NCBI RefSeq assembly: GCF_017792385.1
Contig: NZ_CP051230.1
Coordinates: forward strand, 1,984,001 to 2,048,000
Source: Hyphomonas sp.
Lineage (GTDB): Bacteria > Pseudomonadota > Alphaproteobacteria > Caulobacterales > Hyphomonadaceae
Length of the DNA: 64,000 bases
Direction: 5' to 3'
A model generated the notes under the pieces. The model saw only the letters and a program-made list of their open reading frames with translations. It was not told the origin of the DNA and did no database searches. Of the stretch, positions 8,552 to 18,738 are shown one piece after another; position 1 is the first letter of the stretch; each line of letters opens with the position of its first letter. Made by a program: the position numbers and the translations under genes.

Positions 8552-9232
8552 TCAGGACGTATCGAGACAATCCTCGGCCGCCACCCGATGCAGCAGGGCG
8601 AGGGTTTCATGCTCGGCCTGGGTGACGGGCAGGCGGCAAAAGGCACGCGGCAGGGCCCGGGCAATCACCGGACGCGGTCCGCACATGAGGCGGCGCATCG
8701 CCTCGACATAGCGGGGCAGGTGATCGAGCGCATGGCCGAGCGCCAGCAGGCGGCGCACCTGTCGCCCGGCCGGCAGCAGGTCCTGCGGCTGGGCGGGATA
8801 TTCGGCGAGATCGACGGGCGTCTCCTCATCCAGCAGGCGGATGCGCGGACCGGTGCGGAAGCGTTTCGGCGGCGGGGCGGGAGGCCGCTCCGGCGCAGCG
8901 CGCCCTTCGCAAAGGCGGAAATGCGGCTGGGGGAAAAGTGGCCGGGCGGGGGGACGGCTCTGCGGGACCGGTCCGGGAACGGGGCCTGCCGGCAGGGCGG
9001 GGCGCGGCGGCAGCACGCCGAGATCGGCCGCCATCAGCAGGATCAACCGGCGCATCAGCGGCTCGGCCCATCCGAGGAATTGCGTCAGGTGCCGCAGCTG
9101 ATGGCGCGCCAGGAAGGGCAGGCAGGGCAGGCGGCCCAGGCCGAGCGTGCGGCCCATCTGGCCGGTCAGCCAGTCCAGCCGGTCGAGGCTGAAGCGCACG
9201 GCATGCACGACGGGATTTGCGGTCTGGGTCAT
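8552..9232 (-). CDS. Hypothetical protein with proline-rich linker
   Basis: I do not recognise this 226-residue protein. The N-terminal part (residues 1-80) is helical and hydrophobic in places (MRRLILLMAADLGVL). A Pro/Arg-rich linker follows (about residues 80-125), then a helical C-terminal part with conserved-looking HALDHLPRYVEAMRRLM. A start at 9232 (MTQTANPVVHAVRFS) was chosen because the upstream in-frame residues have low-complexity, non-coding character; the ribosome binding site is weak. The codon bias fits a real gene. Confidence 0.6.
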   Translation of the reverse strand: MTQTANPVVHAVRFSLDRLDWLTGQMGRTLGLGRLPCLPFLARHQLRHLTQFLGWAEPLMRRLILLMAADLGVLPPRPALPAGPVPGPVPQSRPPARPLFPQPHFRLCEGRAAPERPPAPPPKRFRTGPRIRLLDEETPVDLAEYPAQPQDLLPAGRQVRRLLALGHALDHLPRYVEAMRRLMCGPRPVIARALPRAFCRLPVTQAEHETLALLHRVAAEDCLDTS

Positions 9233-9348
9233 GAGGCCGATGATGCGGGCTGACCGGACGCGCCGGATTCGCGGCAGCGTATCCCCGGGGTGTGTGGAAG
9301 GGGAACGCCCGGGCCGCAACAGGGAGAGCGCCGCACGGCCGGGCTGTG

Positions 9349-10089
9349 TCAGACAGGTTTGCGCCCCGATACACCCGAGGCACACCCGAAAAAGTATTCG
9401 TGATAGTCCGTTTGAAGTCCGGCAGCTTCCAGCTCTGCGGCGAAATTCCGTGCATTCCCAAAATTTGCCGTGTACTGTCCAATCATCGAGAAATCCTTCG
9501 CGCCCTGAAGGAACAGCCTTTCGACCATCGGAAGCACGCCGGTCATGTGAAACCGGTACAATGGCCGAAGCATCCAGCCGGACGGATCAGACGCTTCAAT
9601 GAAAGAAAAAGTCCCGCCGGGTTTAAGGACGCGGGCGACCAGTCTGGCGAGGTCGGCCTGCTGGGACGGGTTGAATGTTTTGAGTCCAAAGGTCGAGACC
9701 AGGAAGTCTGCGCTCTCGTCCGGCAGTTGGCTGTTGAATACATTGTCTTCAATGAAGGCAATCTTGTGCGCTCTGTGTTGATGCAGTCGCGCCATGGCGT
9801 GTTCGTGCATGCCGGTCGAGATATCGATGGCGGTGATAGCGCCCAAGTCCGGGAAGCGTTTCAGGAGGTGGGGCCACGCTTCACCGGTGCCCGCCATCAG
9901 ATCGTATCCGAGGGCCAGCCCGCTCCCGGGCAATGGCAAGGCGGCGACGCATTGGCGTCTCCAGCGCTCTGTGAAGCCGAACGAACAGGCATAGCTGAAC
10001 GCGATGTACCGACCGGAGCACCGGTCGAAAATGTCCTTCACATAGGCGGGTTCATATATGTCGGGCGCGGGGCCGTGGCGATCAGTCAT
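9349..10089 (-). CDS. Class I SAM-dependent methyltransferase (UbiE/COQ5-like)
   Basis: A 246-residue methyltransferase with the AdoMet-binding motif I LMAGTGEAWPHL near residue 62, the acidic motif at ITAIDISTGMHEHA, and the post-I segment VLKPGGTFSFIEASDP, all typical of the UbiE/COQ5 and Methyltransf_11 type. The substrate is unknown. The N-terminal YEPAYVKDIFDRCSGRYI resembles the UbiE substrate region, but this is not enough to call quinone biosynthesis. Start at 10089 with GGAG 10 bases upstream; an upstream ATG at 10125 is less likely. Confidence 0.82.
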   Translation of the reverse strand: MTDRHGPAPDIYEPAYVKDIFDRCSGRYIAFSYACSFGFTERWRRQCVAALPLPGSGLALGYDLMAGTGEAWPHLLKRFPDLGAITAIDISTGMHEHAMARLHQHRAHKIAFIEDNVFNSQLPDESADFLVSTFGLKTFNPSQQADLARLVARVLKPGGTFSFIEASDPSGWMLRPLYRFHMTGVLPMVERLFLQGAKDFSMIGQYTANFGNARNFAAELEAAGLQTDYHEYFFGCASGVSGRKPV

Positions 10090-10261
10090 ACAGGGGAGTC
10101 TCCGGAATTCCCGCCAGAGTAGCAAGCCTTGCGATTCTGACGATGTGTCAGAACGTCAAATGGGCCCGAGAAAAACCCTCGCGGATTCTCCGTGATGACA
10201 AGCGAGTCCAACCAGTGTCTCCGGGGCGAGCCCGGGGACGCGGGGTGTGGGGGGGGGAAAT

Positions 10262-10353
10262 GTAGGGTGGGTTGAGCGGAGCGATACCCACCATGGGCTA
10301 TGGGGGTCACTGTATGGCATGGTGGGTATCGGCGTTGCCTCAACCCACCCTAC
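10262..10353. repeat. 92-bp palindromic GTAGGGTGGGTT repeat, copy 1
   Basis: The ends GTAGGGTGGGTTGAG and CTCAACCCACCCTAC are inverted copies, and inner arms GATACCCACCATG / CATGGTGGGTATC pair as well, so the element could fold into one long hairpin. It differs from copy 2 (10953-11044) at a single base, and the flanks GGGGGAAAT and GGATGCGGTGTG are also shared. Repeats of this GTAGGGTGGGTT...AACCCACCCTAC type are known from many bacterial genomes and resemble REP elements. Confidence 0.85.
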
Positions 10354-10374
10354 GGATGCGGTGTGGGGATGGCC

Positions 10375-10596
10375 TCATGCCTTGCGGAGTTCGGAGTGGG
10401 ATTTCAGGACGCGGTCGCCGTCTTCCTGCTTGATGAGGTAGGCGGGATCGTCCTGTGTTGCATTCCGTTTTACTTCGTTTCCCTTGATCGTGCGGGTGAC
10501 GGTGTCTGTGAAGCGCTCATCCACCTTGCCGGTGGCGGTGCCGTCGCCCCAGTCCCATTCCACCTTTGTGCCGATAGTGTAGCCGTCGGTCGCCAT
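10375..10596 (-). CDS. DUF2945 / hypervirulence-associated TUDOR-domain protein
   Basis: A 73-residue protein with the small beta-barrel pattern of DUF2945: GTKVEWDWGDGTATGKV at the start and DRVLKSHSELRKA at the end. The family is common in soil and aquatic proteobacteria and its role is unproven. Its ATG overlaps the TGA of the DUF3008 gene by one base (TGATG), so translation is probably coupled. The gene pair lies between two near-identical 92-bp repeats. Confidence 0.85.
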   Translation of the reverse strand: MATDGYTIGTKVEWDWGDGTATGKVDERFTDTVTRTIKGNEVKRNATQDDPAYLIKQEDGDRVLKSHSELRKA

Positions 10597-10781
10597 CAGT
10601 TGCCTTTCTTTTCCGGAATGTCGTCATGCTGGGTGGAGGCCAGGTCTTCGAGCTCGGACTCGCTCATCGAATCGTACATCTCCTTCGACGCGCCTTGCAG
10701 GTCGCTGACCTTTGTCTCGCCGCGCTTGGCGGACAGCGCCGCGCCGGCGGCCTTCTGCTGGGCTTCGGATACGGCAGGCAT
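10596..10781 (-). CDS. DUF3008 family small protein
   Basis: A 61-residue protein matching the DUF3008 family almost along its whole length (MPAVSEAQQKAAGAALSAKR and GASKEMYDSMSESELEDLAS). These are small, hydrophilic, helical proteins of unknown function. The start at 10781 has GGAG about 6 bases upstream; a longer in-frame extension runs into repeat DNA and is not coding. It is the first gene of a two-gene unit with DUF2945. Confidence 0.87.
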   Translation of the reverse strand: MPAVSEAQQKAAGAALSAKRGETKVSDLQGASKEMYDSMSESELEDLASTQHDDIPEKKGN

Positions 10782-10859
10782 GGAGGGCTCCTTCGCGCAT
10801 GGGTCTCGCGGAAGGAACGGGGGAGAGAGGGATGGGTTCCCGGCCCGCCCCCGCCGCAT

Positions 10860-10940
10860 CTCCGGCGCATGCCGGAGTCCCGTGCGGCTGGCGATGCGGA
10901 GCCGCCGCGGGAGGCCCCGGGTCAAGCCCGGGGAGGCGGA
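10860..10940. repeat. Composite GC-rich palindromic repeat
   Basis: The element contains the 18-bp palindrome CTCCGGCGCATGCCGGAG (10860-10877), a segment GTCCCGTGCGGCTGGC, and the hairpin GGCCCCGGGTC..GCCCGGGG (10913-10935). About 70 bases (10871-10940) recur at 14833-14903 with few differences, and the final hairpin recurs at 17248-17270 and, shortened, near 10221. This is a dispersed intergenic family. Confidence 0.75.
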
Positions 10941-10952
10941 GTTGGGGGAAAT

Positions 10953-11044
10953 GTAGGGTGGGTTGAGCGGAGCGATACCCACCATGGGCTATGTGGGTCA
11001 CTGTATGGCATGGTGGGTATCGGCGTTGCCTCAACCCACCCTAC
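10953..11044. repeat. 92-bp palindromic GTAGGGTGGGTT repeat, copy 2
   Basis: Direct-orientation copy of the element at 10262-10353, differing at one base in the central region. Together the two copies bracket the DUF3008-DUF2945 gene pair, and recombination between them could excise or duplicate that pair. Confidence 0.85.
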
Positions 11045-11066
11045 GGATGCGGTGTGTGGGGGAGGC

Positions 11067-11128
11067 GTAGGGCGGGTTAGCGAAGCGTAACCCGCCGACA
11101 TGGAAGAGGTGGCGGGTCATGACCCGCC
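11067..11128. repeat. Paired palindromes after gyrB (GTAGGGCGGGTTAGCG type)
   Basis: Two palindromes lie side by side: GGCGGGTTA..TAACCCGCC in 11068-11096, and the perfect 18-bp GGCGGGTCATGACCCGCC at 11111-11128. They end 7 bases beyond the gyrB stop codon. They look like a second REP-like type next to the 92-bp repeat, and could form stable hairpins at the 3' end of the gyrB message. Confidence 0.65.
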
Positions 11129-11135
11129 CCACGGG

Positions 11136-13562
<2,427 letters not shown>

Positions 13563-13839
13563 AAAGGCCTCCTCATCGATTCGTGGATTCGCCTTTGTTT
13601 ATAGGGGGTTTGGGGGGCAAAGGCCACAGAGGAGAGGGGGATTTTGCAGCCCGGAAAACTCTATTAAAACAGGGTGTTGTGGGGGAATTTGGCGGGCCGT
13701 GCGTCCGTCTGCGGAGGAGCGGGGCGAAAAAGCGTCAAAAAACCCCGGAATCAGGCCCGATTACGGGGCTGTCAGAGGGGGCTGAAACGGCCAGAATACC
13801 CGCGCTCGGCATCAGGTCCGGGCGGCGGGAGAGGGCAGT

Positions 13840-13879
13840 GGGTCCCGGAATTTTGCTAGCGCAAATTCCGGGATGACAA
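13840..13879. repeat. TCCCGGA..TCCGGGA palindromic intergenic repeat, copy a
   Basis: GGGTCCCGGAATTT and AAATTCCGGGA form the arms around GCTAGCGC, ending in GATGACAAT. Four further copies occur at 13905, 14910, 14970 and 17109. The region 13563-13959 between gyrB and the enoyl-CoA hydratase holds two of these repeats and otherwise no gene that I can support. Confidence 0.75.
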
Positions 13880-13904
13880 TGGAGGGGGATATGATTTCTC
13901 GTCT

Positions 13905-13942
13905 TGTCATCCCGGAAAACGCGTAGCGTTTATCCGGGACCC
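13905..13942. repeat. TCCCGGA..TCCGGGA palindromic repeat, copy b (inverted)
   Basis: TGTCATCCCGGAAAACGC and GCGTTTATCCGGGACCC form the arms; this is the opposite orientation to copy a, 25 bases away. It starts 18 bases before the end of the enoyl-CoA hydratase gene, so it may also affect the 3' end of that message. Confidence 0.75.
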
Positions 13943-13959
13943 AGAGCTGTTGCGAAAGA

Positions 13960-14724
13960 TCAGTCCTGGAAGACCGGTTTGCGCTTTTGCGCGAAGGCGG
14001 CGGCAGCTTCGGCGAAATCGGGCGATTTGAGCTGTTCGGCGAAGGCCTTGCCCTCTTCGGCCATGCGCTGTTTCACGGCGTCGCGATTGGCGCGGATCAG
14101 CGCCTTCGAGCGGCGGATGGCGGTGGGCGCGGCGGCGGCGACCTGCTGGGCGCAGGCAGTGGCGGCGGCCAGCAGGCCGGCATCCGGCACCACGCGGGAG
14201 ACGAGGCCGCAGTCGAGCGCTTCCTGCGCGGTCAGGATGCGGCCCGCCAGCAGGATCTCATTGGCCATGGAATTGCCCACAGACAGCGGCAGGAGCAGCG
14301 AGGAGCCCGCTTCCGGCACGAGGCCGAGCGCGGTGAAGGGCGCGCGGAAATTGGCGCTCTCGGCCGCATAGGCGATGTCACAGTGCAGGAGCATGGTCAG
14401 GCCAACGCCGATGGCCGGGCCGTTGACGGCGGCGATCAGCGGCTTGTCGGCGTCGCGAATGGCATTCAGGAAGCGCGTGACGGGCGGCTCGCCGGAGCTG
14501 CGCTCCATGTCGGAAGCGAAATCGCCCAAATCATTGCCGGCGGTGAACATGTCGCCTGCGCCGGTGATGATGATGGCGCGGACCGCCTTGTCATCATTCG
14601 CGCCGACAATGGCATCGGCCAGGGCGCCATACATGGCCTGGGTCAGGGCGTTCTTGCGCTCGGGCCGGTTGATGGTGAGCGTCAGGATCTGGTTGTCGAG
14701 GCTGGTCTGGATGTGGTCTGTCAT
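13960..14724 (-). CDS. Enoyl-CoA hydratase/isomerase family protein
   Basis: Crotonase-fold enzymes hydrate or isomerise acyl-CoA thioesters. The 254-residue protein shows the oxyanion-hole segments TAGNDLGDFAS (near residue 62) and AAVNGPAIGVGLTMLLHCD (near residue 98), and a helical C terminus typical of the family. The position of the second catalytic Glu is uncertain: APFTALGLVPEAGSSLLLP has the E of the P-E-x-G motif found in isomerase-type members. Substrate chain length is not predictable. A strong shared operon is not evident. Confidence 0.9.
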   Translation of the reverse strand: MTDHIQTSLDNQILTLTINRPERKNALTQAMYGALADAIVGANDDKAVRAIIITGAGDMFTAGNDLGDFASDMERSSGEPPVTRFLNAIRDADKPLIAAVNGPAIGVGLTMLLHCDIAYAAESANFRAPFTALGLVPEAGSSLLLPLSVGNSMANEILLAGRILTAQEALDCGLVSRVVPDAGLLAAATACAQQVAAAAPTAIRRSKALIRANRDAVKQRMAEEGKAFAEQLKSPDFAEAAAAFAQKRKPVFQD

Positions 14725-14832
14725 GGGGCGCTCCGCGTCTTGTTGCCCGCAGGGGTGTGCGGGCTGGCGCGCCGGGCGTCAATCTCTGACGGTGCGGGAA
14801 GGGGGGAATAGGTCCCGTATCTCTGGGCTTGA

Positions 14833-14903
14833 CCCGGAGTCCCGTGCGGCTGGCTGTACGGAGCCGCCTCGGGAGGCCCCGGGTCGAGCCCGGGGAGGTG
14901 GAC
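14833..14903. repeat. Composite GC-rich palindromic repeat, second copy
   Basis: About 70 bases closely matching 10871-10940, including GGAGTCCCGTGCGGCTGGC and the hairpin GGCCCCGGGTCGAGCCCGGGG. It lies in the 295-base space between the enoyl-CoA hydratase and helicase genes, followed directly by two copies of the TCCCGGA palindrome. Confidence 0.75.
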
Positions 14904-14909
14904 CGGAGC

Positions 14910-14947
14910 GGGTCCCGGATAAACGCTGCGCGTTTTCCGGGATGACA
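14910..14947. repeat. TCCCGGA..TCCGGGA palindromic repeat, copy c
   Basis: Arms GGGTCCCGGATAAACGC and GCGTTTTCCGGGA, ending GATGACA; this is the reverse complement arrangement of copy b, with the same AAACGC/GCGTTT core. Confidence 0.75.
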
Positions 14948-14969
14948 GGAATTTGGTGCACGCCTGACT

Positions 14970-15009
14970 TGTCATTCCGGAATGTGCAGCAGCCAAATTC
15001 CGGGACCCC
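14970..15009. repeat. TCCCGGA..TCCGGGA palindromic repeat, copy d
   Basis: Reads TGTCATTCCGGAATG...AAATTCCGGGACCCC, a more diverged copy with the AAATTC core of copies a and e, inverted relative to copy c. It ends about 10 bases from the stop codon of the helicase gene. Confidence 0.65.
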
Positions 15010-15018
15010 GTCAGCGCC

Positions 15019-16965
15019 TCACCCCTGCGGCTTCTTCGGGCCCTTCTTGAAGGGCTTTTTCTTGATGGGGCGCTTGTAGGTCTGGTCGCCGCCTTTGGGT
15101 TTGCCGCCTTTCGGCTTGTCCTTGGCGCGGATGTGGGGCGCCTTGCGGGCTTTCTTGGCCGGGCGGTCATCCTGGATGTAGTCGGTCAGCGGATCGAAGG
15201 GTTTTTCCTTTGCGGCGGCCGGTGGCTTCGGGGTCTTGCGCTCACGGCGGGGCGGCGGGCGGTCTTCCCTTGCTTCGGAGGCGGGCACGTGCGGGGCAGG
15301 CGGGCCATCCAGCGAGAAGGCGCGCAGGCCTTTCTCCAGCGTGCCGTCCGGCTTGATCGTGTCGAACAGGCGTTTGGCGGCTTCAGGCTTCAACTCGACA
15401 TGGGTGTCGGCCGGATTGATGCGGATCGCGCCGATGTCGTCGCGTGACAGGCCGCCGGCCTTGCACAGCATGGGCAGCAGCCAGCGCGGCTCGGCATTCT
15501 TGCGGCGCCCGACATTGAGGCCGATCCATGTGGCATTTTCGAAACCGGGCTGGGGCTCGCGCGGGCGGCGTTCGCGGGGTTCTCTGGGGCCGCGATCGTC
15601 CCGGTCGCGGCGATCATTGCGCTCACGCCGATCACGCGATGGCGGGCGGTCATCCACGTCCTGCAGGTCTTCCGGGGCCGTGCGCCCGGCGCGCTGGCGG
15701 CGGATGAAGGCGGCGGCGATCTGTTCTGCGCCATAGGTGTCGATCAGTGTACGGGCAAGTTCTGCCTCATTGGCGCTGGCATCTTCGGTGAAGATCGGGT
15801 CGGCCATCAGGCGGGCATCGTCCAGTGCATTGATTTCATCTGCAGACGGCGGTTTTCCCCAACTGGCCTCGATCTTTGCATCGCGCAGCAGGCGTTCGAC
15901 CCGCCGGCGGGCGCGCGGAGTGACCAGAAGGGCGCTGACACCCTTGCGGCCAGCGCGGCCTGTCCGGCCGGACCGGTGGAGCAGCGTGGCGGGATCGCGC
16001 GGCAGGTCTGCATGGATGACAAGGCCGAGATTTTCGAGATCCAGCCCGCGCGCAGCAACATCGGTCGCGATGCAGACGCGCGCGCGGCCGTCCCGCAGGG
16101 CCTGCAGCGCATTGAAGCGTTCTTTCTGGCTGAGCTCTCCCGACAGGGCGACGACCGGGAAGCCGCGATTGCCCATGCGGCTCATCAGCTTGTTCACGGC
16201 GGCGCGCGTCGTGCAGAAGACGATGGCGGTTTCACTGTCGGAATGGCGGACGATGTTGACGATGGCGTTTTCCTCGTCGCCCGGCGCGACCAGCAAGGCG
16301 CGATAGTCGATGTCGACATGCTGGGACTTCTCTGCTGCCGTGGTGATGCGCCGCGCATCCTTCTGGTAGCGCGATGCGAGGGCGGCGATGCCTTTCGGAA
16401 CCGTGGCGGAAAACATCAGGGTACGGCGGGTTTCCGGTGTGCCGTCGAGGATGTGTTCCAGTTCTTCGCGGAAGCCCATGTCCAGCATTTCGTCCGCTTC
16501 GTCCAGCACGACGACGCGCACCTTTGAAGCGTCGAGCGAGCCACGGCGGATATGGTCTGAAAGGCGGCCCGGCGTGCCGACAACAATGTGGACCCCGCGG
16601 CCCAGCGCCCGGCGTTCGTCGCGCATGTCCATGCCGCCGACGCAGGTCGTCAGGCGCGCGCCGGAGGGCGCATAGAGCCAGTCCAGTTCGCGGGAGACCT
16701 GCTGCGCCAGCTCCCGCGTCGGGGCGACGATGATGGCCAGCGGTGTGTCCGGGCGGTCAAATCGCTCATTGCCGTCCAGCAGGTCGGCGGCCATGGCGAG
16801 ACCGAAGGCGACGGTCTTGCCGGAACCGGTCTGCGCGGAGACGAGCAGGTCCTGACCGGCGAGATCCTGTTCGATCACGGCGGACTGGACCTGGGTCAGC
16901 GTGTCGTATCCACGCTGCGCGAGGGCCTCGGCAAGCGCCGATGGGATAAGGGAGGTGTCGGTCAT
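15019..16965 (-). CDS. DEAD-box ATP-dependent RNA helicase with DbpA-type RNA-binding domain
   Basis: A 648-residue helicase of the DeaD/DbpA group, acting on structured RNA or ribosome assembly intermediates. Motifs in order are: Q-motif GYDTLTQVQ, Walker A AQTGSGKT, PTRELAQQ, DEAD in VLDEADEMLDMGF, SAT in MFSATVP, ATDVAARGLD and HRSGRTGRAG. After a charged linker (DRRERNDRRDRDDR) there is a DbpA-like RNA-binding fold (WIGLNVGRRKNAEPRWLLPM). A very basic Lys/Pro-rich tail ends in KKKPFKKGPKKPQG. The start at 16965 begins MTDTSLIPSALAEALAQRGY, the family N terminus; longer starts add unlike residues. Confidence 0.95.
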   Translation of the reverse strand: MTDTSLIPSALAEALAQRGYDTLTQVQSAVIEQDLAGQDLLVSAQTGSGKTVAFGLAMAADLLDGNERFDRPDTPLAIIVAPTRELAQQVSRELDWLYAPSGARLTTCVGGMDMRDERRALGRGVHIVVGTPGRLSDHIRRGSLDASKVRVVVLDEADEMLDMGFREELEHILDGTPETRRTLMFSATVPKGIAALASRYQKDARRITTAAEKSQHVDIDYRALLVAPGDEENAIVNIVRHSDSETAIVFCTTRAAVNKLMSRMGNRGFPVVALSGELSQKERFNALQALRDGRARVCIATDVAARGLDLENLGLVIHADLPRDPATLLHRSGRTGRAGRKGVSALLVTPRARRRVERLLRDAKIEASWGKPPSADEINALDDARLMADPIFTEDASANEAELARTLIDTYGAEQIAAAFIRRQRAGRTAPEDLQDVDDRPPSRDRRERNDRRDRDDRGPREPRERRPREPQPGFENATWIGLNVGRRKNAEPRWLLPMLCKAGGLSRDDIGAIRINPADTHVELKPEAAKRLFDTIKPDGTLEKGLRAFSLDGPPAPHVPASEAREDRPPPRRERKTPKPPAAAKEKPFDPLTDYIQDDRPAKKARKAPHIRAKDKPKGGKPKGGDQTYKRPIKKKPFKKGPKKPQG

Positions 16966-17108
16966 GGGGCAGGGACTTTCAGGGGCGCTAAGGGCGCAGC
17001 AGCGTGCGCAGCGCGGGAAGATTTCGGCCCCTATGACACGTTTTTGCCCGGCGCGCCATAAACCGCGCGCAGGTGGGTGGTTGGGGGGTGAGGGGAGAGT
17101 CCGCTGGT

Positions 17109-17149
17109 GGGTCCCGGATATTTGCTGGCGCAAATTCCGGGATGACAAT
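17109..17149. repeat. TCCCGGA..TCCGGGA palindromic repeat, copy e
   Basis: Arms GGGTCCCGGATATTTGC and GCAAATTCCGGGA, ending GATGACAAT, almost identical to copy a. It lies in the 357-base space between the helicase and P450 genes, which also carries the GGCCCCGGGTCAAGCCCGGGG hairpin at 17248-17270 and no gene that I can support. Confidence 0.75.
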
Positions 17150-17247
17150 TTGAACGTAGTTCTTTCATCCGTGGAGAATGGACCGTGTCTATCCGGGACC
17201 TGTCTTGTTCCGTCTCCTGCGGTCGGCCCGGCGGAGCCACCGCATGG

Positions 17248-17270
17248 GGCCCCGGGTCAAGCCCGGGGAG
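17248..17270. repeat. GGCCCCGGGTCAAGCCCGGGG hairpin module
   Basis: This hairpin matches the last module of the composite repeats at 10913-10935 and 14875-14897. It is preceded by GGCCCGGCGGAGCCACCGC, a diverged version of the adjoining module. Confidence 0.65.
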
Positions 17271-17321
17271 TGCGGTTTGGGAGAGTGAAGCCATTCCTCT
17301 CCCAATCTTGCGAAGTGAAAC

Positions 17322-18551
17322 TCAAACCTCCACGTCCAGTCGCTCGAGGCCGCGGAAGAAGGGGAGGGCGCGCCAGGTGAGGTCCTGGTCCGGCAGGCGC
17401 ATGTCCGGATAGCGCGCGAAGAGTTTTTCGAAGACGCGGCGGGCTTCGATACGGGCCAGGGGCGCGCCTATGCAGATATGGGGGCCGCCGCCAAAGGCGA
17501 TATGGCTGGCGCGTTTTTGCGTGATGTCGAAGGCCTCGGGCGCATCAAAGACGGACTCGTCGCGATTGGCGGAGGCGAGCGAGCAGAAGACGACCTGACG
17601 TGCCTTCATCGGACAGCCGGCAACCGGCTTGTCAGCCTCGACAATGCGGGACGTGGCCGAGACCGGGGCTTCATAGCGCAGGACTTCCTCGACGGCCTGG
17701 GCGCCAAGGGCCGGGTCAGCCTTGAACGCGGCCAGTTGATCCGGATGGGTCAGGAACAGCCAGACGCCATTGCCGATCAGGTCGGTCGTGGTGAGGTTGC
17801 CGCCGACAAGCAGCGCGCCGAGATTGATGCGCAGCTCGTCATCTGACAGGGGCGCGTCGCCGCTCGCCTGCAACTGGACCATGTCCGTGATGAGATCATC
17901 GCCGGGAACCTTGCGGCGGGCCTCCATCAGTTCGGTGAAATAGGCGTCGAGCGCGTGGCTGCCGCGTTCCATGCGTTCGGTCTCTTCCGGGGTGCGCACG
18001 GGATTGAGGCTGAGGATGATGTCTTCAGACCATTGCCGGAAATCGGGCAGGCGTTCCTCGTCCACGCCGAGAATGCGCGCAATGACCGTCACCGGGATCG
18101 GCACGGCGATGTCGGCCATCAGGTCGAACCGGCCGGATGCCGGCGCGGCGTTGATGGTCTCGTCAATGATCGCCTCGATCTGGGGCTTCATCTTCTGGAT
18201 GCGCGCATAGAAGGCTTTCGCCAGGGGCGGGCGGACACGGGCATGATCCGGGTCATCCAGGAAGAGGATGGAGGTGCGGCGCGGGTTTTCATCGTCCTCG
18301 ATCAGCTGGCGCGAGATCGAGCCTTCTTCGGAATTCAGCGGATGGCGGACGAAGCTGCGGTCGTTCACGGTTTCGCGAATGTCGGCATAGCGCGTCAGGA
18401 ACCAGGTCTTTGCGATTTCGTCGCGCATGACAGGGCAATTGTGGCGCAGGGCTTCGAGTTTCGGGTGCGGATCGGAGCGCGCATCCGGCGCAAATGCTGT
18501 GACCTCGATAATGGATTGCGGCAGCGGCGGCGTGCGCTGGTCGTCGGCCAT
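17322..18551 (-). CDS. Cytochrome P450 (first of a divergent pair)
   Basis: A soluble, bacterial class I P450 of 409 residues. The heme-binding loop is FGGGPHICIGAPLAR (Cys is the fifth heme ligand), the K-helix ExxR is in EEVLRYEAP, and HARVRPPLAKAF is the C-helix heme-propionate region. The I-helix reads LLVGGNLTTTDLIGNG: the usual acidic residue before the conserved Thr (A-G-x-D/E-T) is Leu. That residue helps proton delivery to heme-bound oxygen in most P450s, so this enzyme may be unusual. GGAGG lies 5 bases before the ATG. Substrate and redox partner are unknown. Confidence 0.95.
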   Translation of the reverse strand: MADDQRTPPLPQSIIEVTAFAPDARSDPHPKLEALRHNCPVMRDEIAKTWFLTRYADIRETVNDRSFVRHPLNSEEGSISRQLIEDDENPRRTSILFLDDPDHARVRPPLAKAFYARIQKMKPQIEAIIDETINAAPASGRFDLMADIAVPIPVTVIARILGVDEERLPDFRQWSEDIILSLNPVRTPEETERMERGSHALDAYFTELMEARRKVPGDDLITDMVQLQASGDAPLSDDELRINLGALLVGGNLTTTDLIGNGVWLFLTHPDQLAAFKADPALGAQAVEEVLRYEAPVSATSRIVEADKPVAGCPMKARQVVFCSLASANRDESVFDAPEAFDITQKRASHIAFGGGPHICIGAPLARIEARRVFEKLFARYPDMRLPDQDLTWRALPFFRGLERLDVEV

Positions 18552-18738
18552 GTTTTCCTCCCTGTCCGGTCTTTGCGCCGGATCGATCCGCAACATGTAA
18601 CATGGATCAGACCGGAAATCGCGGGTGACGCTGCGCGAAGGCCGTTTCGGCGGGACATGGAAAAAGCCGGATTGGCCCCTTGAGTGTCGTAGGGACAGCG
18701 GCGGATACTGCAACGCATAACATGACTCGGAGGAAGCC

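Noticed and set aside
18585..18608. Overlapping short inverted repeats (GATCC..GGATC and CATGTAACATG) between the two P450 genes
   Set aside because: They do not share a centre and the arms are only 5 bp; too weak to claim an operator.
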